64,000 nucleotides of DNA from Agrypnia vestita (lineage: Eukaryota; Arthropoda; Insecta; Trichoptera; Phryganeidae). How positions within the stretch are numbered: position 1 is the stretch's first letter; the number at the start of each line of letters is the position of its first letter. The position numbers were made by a program, and so were the translations under genes. Shown here one piece after another: positions 55,465-64,000 of the stretch. The stretch spans positions 248,001 through 312,000 of the forward strand of contig JADDOH010001516.1 of assembly GCA_016648135.1 (NCBI GenBank), given 5' to 3'. A model generated the notes under the pieces. It had not been told where the DNA came from, did no database searches, and saw only the letters and a program-made list of their open reading frames with translations.

Positions 55465-57585
55465 AGTATTTAAATGAATTCTGCGTATCCTGATTGATGT
55501 TCCGGCAGTTGGTTCCTGAAGGATGCCCCCGCTACCGATAAAGGTACCTGCGGTGTTCAGATGTTCAGCCACCATAAACCACTCATCACCTGCGAGTGTA
55601 CTCCGCAGAGGCGGCGCGTGCTCCCCTCATTGCGAATATTCAGTCCTTTCAAAGTTAAGGCGGCACATTCGCTGCAAATGCATATTTCAGCGTTTTTTTT
55701 TACGAAAATATTGGTTTTTATTATTCACTTATATCAGAATTTATATGATAGACTGCAATTTTTTTAGAGCCATAACTTAGATAGAACCTTTGTCTTTATA
55801 TAAAAGTAATAAACTGAACATTATTTTCAATAATTAAGAAAATATAAGCATTAATTGATAGGCCACGGCCGAAAAAACCGTTTTTAGTGTTCTAGGGAAA
55901 GCAGAGATTTAATTTATATTTATATGTACGCATACTATGTTTTTTTTAATATTTCTAAAATGTACTTAATTATCTAGAATCCGTACTAACAGAATTAATA
56001 AATATTCAACATTAATAAAGTTATAATGTTTCAAATTTGCAATAAATTTTTACGTTTTTTGATGAAGTAAATATTTTGACAGATGAAGTGGTGCCAGACG
56101 CCGACGAAATCGAAGAATATATGACCATCTCTTTCTATCAAAACCTTACTGTTTTAGTAACGTATACCATAAACATGTGACGAAAGTGCAAGTTTTATTC
56201 GCTTTACGCTCAGATGACATCTCGCGCACGGCTTGAAAGCGCGTGATCTATCGATGTAATTTGACAGATTCGCAAGTTTGTGAAACGGATGTCTAGCCTT
56301 AAATGCGCCGTCAACAATAGTGTTTCATATAATAGTGTTTCATTCTTTCCCATTGAAATGAAGACAGAAAAAATATAGAATTATCAAAACTAAATTGAAA
56401 AATCTACTAAAAAAATTAACCATAGCAACGCTATAAAAAAATCTTATAAAAAATATAATCAATATGTACTTTTAAATGTTGTAATCAATTTCTACATTTA
56501 TATAAATTAATGCGACGGAAAGATCATCGTTTATAAACAATGAAATTTGACAGCCGTACTTATATTAAATGATATAGTTGTGTTTTTAGTTATTATATAA
56601 AAATTATGTGAGAATTACAACTTTCAAGCGATATTTTTTTGATAGAATGAAAGGTTGATATGTTAGTTAGTGTTTATGACAGAGAATTCTTTTCCTTACG
56701 AGGAAAATTAGACGGATCAAATCAAAAACCTGCTATCACCTAAAAATATTACTTTTTTACAACGACAGACTGGCTTCAGAAATGTTATGTTTACAAACAT
56801 GTTGCGTATTGCTGATATTCAATATGCAATATGTCGAGATGTATTTGACTTATAAAAAATCTGCTCGACAAAAATTAAGTTCGATGTATCTTTAAACGAT
56901 TTTGTCAAAAACAATAATAGTCGTAATGGATTCTAATCGTGCAAGAAACCATTTAAAACATCTGTTGACAAAAAATGTTGATTCAAATAAACTGAAGTGG
57001 TTAAAATATTTTGCAATTTGTAAGGTGATATAATATATTCGTGGACATGTTAAGTACCTACAAAAACCCAGATTCGTATTATTAAATACATTAATGGCCG
57101 GAGAAGCCCGCGCAATTTCATTTGACCAACAAAAATTTCGTTAATATCATAGTACACTGTTTTATCGACACGGCCACAATTATTTACCGACAGCTGACAG
57201 TGGGGCAAATTCAATATTTTTTAACCAAATTCTTCAATATAAATACTACACTGTTTTATCGACATTGCCCAAATTCAATGGCAGCTCAGAGTGCAGCAAA
57301 ATTCAATAAAAAAGAAATGCACATACATTTCTTTACTTGCATTTACTAATTAATAAATAAAGTTATTAGCTTTCTTAAATTTTGGGGTTAATTTCTGTTT
57401 CTGCCTAATTAATATTTTTAATTTTGATTAAAATAAAGTTTTTTTTTTTATTTTGAGGCTAATTTTTGTCGCTGCTTAATTGATATTTTTAATTTTGAGT
57501 AAAAATTTGATTAAAAAAAAATTAATTAATTACACAGATAATTTCTTTGATATGAATAATTTCTTAGCTATTTATAATTCTAATG
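55465..57585. other. Unassigned; short direct repeat at 57150-57270
   Basis: 55500-55690 is GC-rich with overlapping frames lacking motifs. 55800-57100 is AT-rich. TACACTGTTTTATCGACA occurs at about 57154 and 57248, a 94-bp direct repeat adjoining the Helitron-like remnant. Confidence 0.35.
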
Positions 57586-57589
57586 ATTT

Positions 57590-58330
57590 CGTGAAATGAA
57601 AATATGGGTAAATCCAGAGCAGAATATATGCGAGATTATCGGCAGAAAAAACATAAAAAGGAAAGGTAGAGCCAAAAAAATGTGCGTAATTCGACTCAGC
57701 GTAGCAGGGATTTTCAGGCTTGTGCAGCGAACTCAACTCTCTCATAGACATCAACGGCCGAACCAACTATGTACTGATTTACCAAATCTAGTTGTCATTC
57801 ATGTAATACAGGCCCTGTAGAAATTCACCCGCGCCCTGCCGATGTTGAACAAGAAAGAGTGGTTCGAGAAGATGTTGAACAAGTGGAACATGTTGTAAAT
57901 AACTCGATTGTTCGTCAGTATCATGATTATCAAAAAAGATATTGCGGACATATGTGCTGCAGAATGCTTATTTGGAAATGGACAAACAGTGATTTCTACA
58001 TTTCTACAAATCATTCAATTAAGAAAATAATACATTTTGTGCATTTCATACTTTTATCATATAGCGAAGGTGGTTCTGCTCTTTTAAAAAAAATCACCAC
58101 CACCATCACTCTCTTCCGTGATTTTAAGTGGTGATTTTAACGTAAGTTTCAGTTCACCAGAAGCTGAACCGCTCATAGCTTTTTAAATGATTATCTCAAG
58201 TTCAAAATGAACACATATAGAAATATTTCCACAACTAACAGTAGTACTGTTATTGGTGCAGTTTTTAAATACTTTGAAAGCACAAGTGTATGTCTCATAT
58301 TTTAGTTATCATGAGTCTATTATTTTCGCT
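57590..58330 (+). pseudogene. Helitron-like remnant (tentative)
   Basis: From 57604 the frame reads MGKSRAEYMRDYRQKKHKKE and a stop; SRAEYMRxYR is a motif I associate with the N-terminus of proteins of animal Helitron-type elements. At 57810-57950 VEIHPRPADVEQERVVREDV is readable. At about 58130-58310 FNVSFSSPEAEPLIAFLN, then NTYRNISTTNSSTVIGAVF, resembles the endonuclease-like segment of the same elements. Order and strand agree, but most of the helicase is missing. Several frameshifts. Assignment is from memory of family patterns and needs a profile search. Confidence 0.4.
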
Positions 58331-58339
58331 CTACCCAAA

Positions 58340-59570
58340 TTTAACAAAAATAACTGTCGTCAATAAAAAACTGCATTACTCCTAGTGTTAATTAAATAAA
58401 ATACAATTTTCAATAAAAAATACAATTTTCATTAAAAAGAATTATACGTCAGTCACGTAGGTGAACCTAATAAAATCTTTTAAGTAAAAATTCTTACCTT
58501 ATAAACTTTATGCGGCTGAATCTTCATATCTACTCATAAAATAATAAAGAAAAGCCCACAGGCATCCAACTGACGATTTTTATTTATGATAACTATAAAA
58601 TTACTTTATATGTAATTCAATTTCAATGAGCATTATATTAATTTAACATAAGTAATACCGCTTTTTACTGTGACTTACAAGTTTTTAATAGATTTATCAT
58701 ATTTATTAAGTTCGTGTCAGTTCTAAATGATATAATTATGTACTGTAGCACTACAAAATTATTTAACTGTGAAAGTCTTATTACTCCGACATACCCCTTC
58801 CAAAAAATTTCTATCCTAGCTTGCAGGTATAGTTTACCCTTGTGGAAGTGGTATGTATTAGTTGTGTTAGATTAATATAATAAAGTGACTGAAATTGAAA
58901 TATGAGTGATTTTCTTGTTGACAGAAATAAAAATCATCATTGGATGTTTGCGGGTGCAACAAATGACTATGCAACTGTGCTGACGGTCTTAACCACGTTA
59001 AAAATAAAGCTGACGATTTTCTTTACTATTCTATTATAAGATGCAGCTGCATAAGGATTATAAGGATGAAATTTATTTTTTCTTAAAATTTAAAAAAAAA
59101 AATATGTGACTGAATACAGCTGATTGTTATTTTTCAGTTAAAAATTATCTGAAAAAATCATATGAATTCTGGCACTGTATGAAAATACTCGGAAGAATTT
59201 TTTTTAACAACCTTTACATGCTGTCTGTCACCTTTAGCTCCACCGCTACTGGAGTAGCGGACATTCAGAGCCCTTATGTATTAGGGGGAAACTATTATTG
59301 ATATGATTTTCAGTCTCTATGAAATGACTCATTCAAATGCAACGCTACTTCCTGGGGTATTAGGGTGGGGTCCATACCAACAAGTATGTTTGCATAGTTG
59401 AATGCATGTAACATGATTGTACGGAATGGTGAGTGGTAGAGACGAGAAGTAGTTACTAGATTCAATCTTAAAAAACATATTTCGGAAAAAACATTCTACA
59501 ACTGAGCAATTTCAAATTTATTATTATTCAGGAAAAAACTTTATATTTGTCTTTTTTAAAAATTAAATAA
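58340..59570. other. Unassigned AT-rich DNA
   Basis: No gene or family repeat. A (TACAATTTTCA)-type short duplication at 58400-58435. Confidence 0.45.
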
Positions 59571-59593
59571 AACAATGGAATAAAAATTTGAAC

Positions 59594-59599
59594 ACTTGA
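59594..59599 (-). terminator. Possible polyadenylation signal, minus strand
   Basis: Minus-strand AATAAA (within TTTTGCAATAAATCAAGTG), followed within 10-15 nt by a GTGTTC-type downstream element. It could end the transcript whose last exon is proposed at 63431-63498; other AATAAA matches at about 61482 and 61961 are alternatives. Confidence 0.25.
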
Positions 59600-60085
59600 T
59601 TTATTGCAAAAATCATTTCTATTTACAATATTGATATTTACATACAAAAATATAGATACACCTGTATATTGCGCTGGCACTTTTGGATTGTGGGAAATTT
59701 TCAATTGTGATTTCTACAAAGAACACAGATGGCAGTGCTGTGTGAGTTGACGAGCTAGTGAATATAAAAATGTAACATCCAGTATTACAACAATTATAAA
59801 TTTCGACAGCCTTCTTTGCAGTAGTTTTAAATGGCCACATTTCTATAGGATTTTGTTTGAAAAATGTTCTCTACAGAATAAAACTATACCTTTGAAAATA
59901 ATTTCAGAAGATGTGCCCAGGAATCCAAAAAAAAATATAAGAGAAATTAATGCTTATAAAATAATTTAAAACAATGATAATCTAATCAGTACTATAAATG
60001 ACATATGAAAAATGTTTATCAAGTAATTATATACAATTGCCAATGGAAATTATGAGGCAGGCACTGTTTTTGGCAAAATGGGTAA
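59600..60085. other. Possible 3' UTR, nothing else seen
   Basis: AT-rich single-copy-looking DNA without LINE or SINE sequence. Confidence 0.3.
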
Positions 60086-60089
60086 AATG

Positions 60090-60440
60090 TTGAAAAAATC
60101 CCAACACGAGATAATTTTTAATGATTTAATTGAAACACTATTATTTTTTAACGATACCGGTTTTAGCCTATCACGGCTATCAATTTAGAAAAATATCCGT
60201 AATAATGTTTAACAACAAATAATATCCCAATATTCAAATCAAAATATCATCAATTTTTGTAAAATTATATAGAATCATAAAACATTCACTACTACATAAA
60301 CATTAGACTCACTGTTAAACCCCCTGTACTAAAATTGTATAAATGCCCTAACATAGGAGAATAACTGGTGAAGATGGCTGTGATAGGCTGAAACCAATAC
60401 GGTAAAAAAAAAACAATAAATATTTGAGAAAAGTTAGTAA
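60090..60440. repeat. Palindromic element with two opposed hammerhead-like motifs
   Basis: Left arm TTTAACGATACCGGTTTTAG, then CCTATCACGGCTATC, and right arm GATGGCTGTGATAGG, then CTGAAACCAATACGGTAAAA, are inverted. Each encodes a hammerhead-like fold facing outward. Confidence 0.7.
60365..60403 (+). ncRNA. Hammerhead ribozyme relic
   Basis: CTGGTGA (60365-60371) has one change from CTGATGA. Stem II GGCT/GGCT (60376-60379, 60386-60389) keeps four pairs, two as G-U wobbles, where the minus-strand sister (60150-60182) has AGCC/GGCT. GAAA is at 60390-60393. The stem III and cleavage triplet are altered (CCAATA), whereas the sister retains C-CG-GTA but has AAAA for GAAA. Confidence 0.5.
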
Positions 60441-60731
60441 GTGTTTTAATTATAGTATTAAAATGGCATTCTACCATGAATTATCAGCTTTTAAATTAGA
60501 AATTATAATTTTTAATAATAAAAAATTGACCGAGCACAATAAACACTCTTGCGGTAATGTGCACCCATCACACTGGGAAGGAAAGTATGAAATTGTATTA
60601 CATCTATTTTTAAAATGTATTAATATTTCACTTGTTGGATATCTATTGCTTAGCATTATACTTTGTGTATGTAGATACTTAGTATTATTGAATTAAATTT
60701 TTTAATTAGGAACCGTGTTGGTACTGAATAA

Positions 60732-60875
60732 AGCCCGGTTGTTTCAAGTTGGATTAGAATAAATGTTCATTTAAAACATAGATTTTCACAGAAACGGATC
60801 GTTTGATTGGTGGAGAACACAAAAATGTAAGCTTTAAACAAACTTTTACTTTGATCCGACTTGAAACAACCGACC
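60732..60875. mobile_element. PIF/Harbinger-like MITE
   Basis: AGCCCGGTTGTTTCAAGTTG and CGACTTGAAACAACCGACCC are inverted ends, with TAA on both sides. The centre (GATCGTTTGATTGGTGGAGA) is the reverse orientation of the MITE at 27923-28067. Confidence 0.8.
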
Positions 60876-60884
60876 CTAAGAGAT

Positions 60885-63428
60885 CTTTATCTACCTACCT
60901 ACTGGGATGGAAAAGGACCTATTTTAATTTGCAAGTATGTGAATTTTCAAAAAATATAAAAATGTTGCCGTTTGTGGGTACTAAATGAATCATGCAGTCA
61001 TCATGCAATAAGTATGACAAGTAACCGAGCGAAAAAGCATTGGTTACTTTTTCATAACACATTTTTCTGACATTACATTCAGTACTCGATTGATGACCAG
61101 ATTCCATTGTGAAGCAAATTGGCAAAAAAAAGCAAAAAGGGGCATAAGATGGCCTTTAAGACTGTATTCTATTAAAAATATTTTTAGGAGGATGTGAATT
61201 GAGATGTTTACACACAAAAAAATAATATTTTATCCTTTAAATAATTTTGAATGTTATACTTGAATACAAAATTTGAATAAAAAAAAAATCATACAATTAT
61301 TTTCAGACCATCGTCAAATCATTCCTATAAAATAAATAGATCAATGTTTAAAGAGACCTTTCAAGATCTATAGAATAGCAAATTGCAGTGACTACAACCC
61401 CTTACAAAACCAAATTGAATTACATAATGAATACACGCTAGTCAGGAATACAAATTCATTGGTAGAAACTGTCATTTATTAAAAAAAATTATCACGGATA
61501 GGAAAAAATCATCATCTTTCACCTAAAATGTACACTTGCATAATGTACTCACAAGCATATTTCAGGGATTCTTTTTAACAATTAATATCTACAAATATCA
61601 TCTAATGTGAGTATGAGCATCAACAATATAAATTAAAAACAATAAGTTAATAAGTAATAAATTATCAACAAATGGCCACATTGCCAAAACATTCTTTGGC
61701 AAAATAAAAGTTATACATAGGGCATAAGAAAATCCCTCAAAAAATGAAATCGCAATTTCTTTATACAAAAACTATGTTAATATGAAGCGAAATCAAAATA
61801 TGTACTCCATCGCTGTGGAGATTAGATAGCCACTAACACAGTCGAAAACAGTGATTTCTCACTGCTAAAATAATAGTTATTATTATTATTATTATATAAG
61901 ACTTAGAATGCATGCTTTATAACTTTTCATTTTTTAATACACTAGAGAGCAAAGTTATAAAGCGTTTATTCTAAATAAAGGTAAAGAATACAATTTACTG
62001 AAAAAAGTGTAGTTTTAATAAATTTTGACATTCGCATAAGCCACAGAAAATGCTATTACTGCAGACATTTTTGGGATAATAAATATTCATAGGATATGTT
62101 TAAATAGATATGAATATTAATTACGCTATCAATAAAGGTTATCTATTGAACCAATTCCAACAAAAAAAAAAATAGCTTTGAATCTATGGTGTGTTTCTGG
62201 ATAACTTAATTCTGTGAAAGTGTATATTATAATTACTAATGCGCAATTCATAAAAACCATTGTTTTTACTTAAACACCTTAACCATATTGTACACTCAAC
62301 TTGCCATAACAAAATACAGTAAAACAGATTTAGGCATTTGCGCTCTCGCTTGTACTTTCACTCTCGGATGATAAATGAAATGGATTGTACCCAAGTGCAC
62401 TTGAATCCCTCTTGGGAAATGTTATTTATTGTCTCGGATGAAAGAACTCGAATATCAACACATTAAATTAGTTTTCATCGTAACTAGTATCAATTTTACG
62501 TGGTAAGGTTGTTAATACTTGTAACGACATAACATTCAACGTTCATCATGTTCGGTAACAGAAAAATCCTGGATCTGATCTTGCGCCACCTACTTACACG
62601 TTCCGTTCGCAACCTATTCAAGTTTGTCCAATCTAATTAGAATATTCCATTCAAATGGAGAGCTACTCCTTTGAATACTTTAATTAAATTATAAAATTTG
62701 AAAAATCTAAACAGTCCATGTTATTTCCTTCAATATGAAGGGTAATTACATTTTTATAAAAAGTGAAGCACTTCACCGGGCTGTCCAATCGCCGATTTTC
62801 CGTGTTGTTTTAGTCACAAGTCATTAAAAAGGTAGGAATAATTTTATGTAACAAAATGATGAAAATAAATATTTAGTATAATTTTTGCTGAACTAGTTTT
62901 TGGTGTCATAGGCGTCCTTTTAAAATCAAATCATATCTATAATTTTTAGTGCGTATTGTGAATTGTATTGACGTGGTAATTAATTAACCTTACACCAATC
63001 ATAAATTGCCGCTCTACTTATAGTATAAAATCAAAGGTTTTAAACATGACTTATATCATGTTATTATTACATATTATCAAATACACTCAGATTTTGAAAA
63101 GTAATTGCTTTTTATCAATGTCTAAAAAAAATCTAAAATATTCTTCTCACACAAAATATTCTCATTCGGCTCAAATTTTAAAAATATGTATAAATCACTT
63201 TCACCATTCTTTTTAAACACAAGTCATAAACGATCTAGTAATGTGCATTAACTTTAAAAACAACCGCTATATGCATAAGCACCATCGTTTTTACAAGAAA
63301 GGATGCTTTGAAAATGCACCGCACCCGATCTCAAAAAGAAAATGCATCACGAAATTTGCTCAAATGCTGGTAACATTGTCCAATTACACCTCTCTAATAC
63401 TCGTTCACAGAGAGTCGGTCCACTTCAC
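60885..63428. other. Possible long 3' UTR or intergenic DNA
   Basis: About 2.5 kb, AT-rich, lacking LINE, SINE or family repeats, unlike most of the window. That would suit the 3' UTR of the minus-strand exon proposed to the right. No frame is supported. Confidence 0.3.
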
Positions 63429-63430
63429 TA

Positions 63431-63498
63431 CTAGTCCAGGTTGCTGGCTACTGTAGAAGTGGCTGGATTCGAATCAGGTTTCGTGAATGTTGGGCAGG
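63431..63498 (-). CDS. Possible last coding exon of a host gene
   Basis: On the minus strand a good 3' splice site lies at 63499-63500: TTACTAAT branch-like sequence, a T-rich tract (TTTCTTTGTCTGT) and TTTCAG. From 63498, after two bases completing a codon, the frame reads CPTFTKPDSNPATSTVASNL, then D and TAG (63433-63431). The codons have balanced composition unlike the AT-driven chance frames around. I do not recognise the protein. Upstream exons would lie beyond the right edge or within 63510-64000 as intron; the hammerhead palindrome at 63549-63735 would then be intronic. A chance splice-like site is possible, as only 21 codons support the call. Confidence 0.35.
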
Positions 63499-63548
63499 CT
63501 GAAATTTTGTACAGACAAAGAAATGCGTAATTAGTAATGATTATTAAT

Positions 63549-63735
63549 TTTAATTAAACAACTTTGTACTAACCACTTAACTAGTAACTCTATGTCTACC
63601 GGTTTTGATACTAGGTGTACTGCTGGAATAGATAATGGATAATTAGTTTGTATCCGTCCTGATGAAGATACAGTGGTATCGAAACGGGTAGACGGTGGTT
63701 ACTACAAAGTTGTTGGGATTAAAATTAATGTTAAT
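63549..63735. repeat. Palindromic element with two opposed hammerhead motifs
   Basis: Left arm AATTTTAATTAAACAACTTT, then GTACTAACCAC, and right arm GTGGTTACTACAAAGTTGTT, then GGGATTAAAATT, are inverted. The plus-strand ribozyme is in the right half. The left half carries a decayed minus-strand copy (GTCTACCGGTTTTGATAC at 63595-63612). Confidence 0.85.
63654..63695 (+). ncRNA. Hammerhead ribozyme, type I, complete
   Basis: Stem I: CCGTC (63654-63658) pairs perfectly with GACGG (63691-63695). The core CTGATGA is at 63659-63665. Stem II: GATAC (63667-63671), AGTG loop, GTATC (63676-63680). GAAA is at 63681-63684. Stem III: A-C (63684-63685) with G-U (63688-63689) around GG. The cleavage triplet GTA ends at 63690. 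All conserved residues are present. The two-pair stem III is typical of minimal type I hammerheads that work best as dimers. Confidence 0.85.
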
Positions 63736-63739
63736 TAAA

Positions 63740-64000
63740 TTATGTCCAACCACGTTAACGCTATAAACATCGAAAATATAGTAATGATTAGTAATATTAA
63801 GTTACTGAAAAAAAAGGAAATGGAAAGAAGCTTTCAGACCCAGAGGGGCAATAAAAAGTATCACCGTGGTATCTTTGACGAATTCTTTAAATCAACATTG
63901 GTAAAAAAAAAGTTAATAAAATGTGTACGCATAAAATGAGGGGAAAGGTGCAGTAAAATAGAAAAAAAAAGTGATTTCAATAATCTCACCTCGGTGTGTT
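63740..64000. other. Unassigned, possibly intronic
   Basis: Open frame 63742-63939 has no motif; AT-rich. Confidence 0.35.

Overview
The window looks like nuclear intergenic or intronic DNA from an arthropod, most probably an insect. A lepidopteran is plausible but not proven. It is strongly AT-rich, carries interstitial TTAGG-type repeats, and holds many non-LTR retrotransposon 3' ends, tRNA-headed SINEs, hairpin MITEs and AT microsatellites. No operon, Shine-Dalgarno pattern, rRNA or CRISPR array is present. Nearly all open frames are short chance frames. The only candidate host coding sequence is a short last exon on the minus strand near the right end (63431-63498).

Layout. 1-7.4 kb: foldback elements, a degraded LINE and MITEs. 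7.8-10.6 kb: minus-strand LINE remnants, a 113-bp tandem array and a coiled-coil ORF. 11-18.4 kb: hairpin elements, one around a tRNA-like core, RT remnants and TA tracts. 18.9-20.7 kb: a tandem repeat interrupted by an internally deleted piggyBac element. 22.5-24.5 kb: hairpin elements split by LINE insertions. 26-32.6 kb: LINE fragments, PIF/Harbinger-like MITEs and a SINE. 35-39 kb: nested hairpin MITEs and two LINEs, one with YADD. 40.4-42.4 kb: a pogo-like transposon with a PHD-type finger and a rearranged LINE inside. 43.4-45.1 kb: a four-layer nest of insertions. 48-55 kb: LINEs, SINE, hairpin MITE, hAT MITE and an FADD reverse transcriptase. 57.6-58.3 kb: a possible Helitron-like remnant. 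59.6-63.5 kb: possible 3' UTR and last exon.

The most interesting signal is a dispersed set of seven loci with hammerhead-ribozyme architecture. Most sit in palindromic elements of about 150-350 bp whose two arms carry oppositely oriented ribozyme copies. The copies at 63654-63695 and 39839-39880 keep the CUGANGA and GAAA cores, a paired stem II, a two-nucleotide stem-III loop and a cleavable GUA. The others are older copies in decay. Type I hammerheads with tiny stem III are known from Penelope-like elements and retrozymes; the paired, opposed arrangement within foldback elements is what merits testing.

Several insertions can be ordered in time from target-site duplications visible in the sequence: LINE in hAT MITE in foldback element, LINE in Harbinger MITE, LINE in hairpin loop, and piggyBac in a tandem repeat whose neighbour still shows the empty site. 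All calls were made by eye; no similarity search was run.
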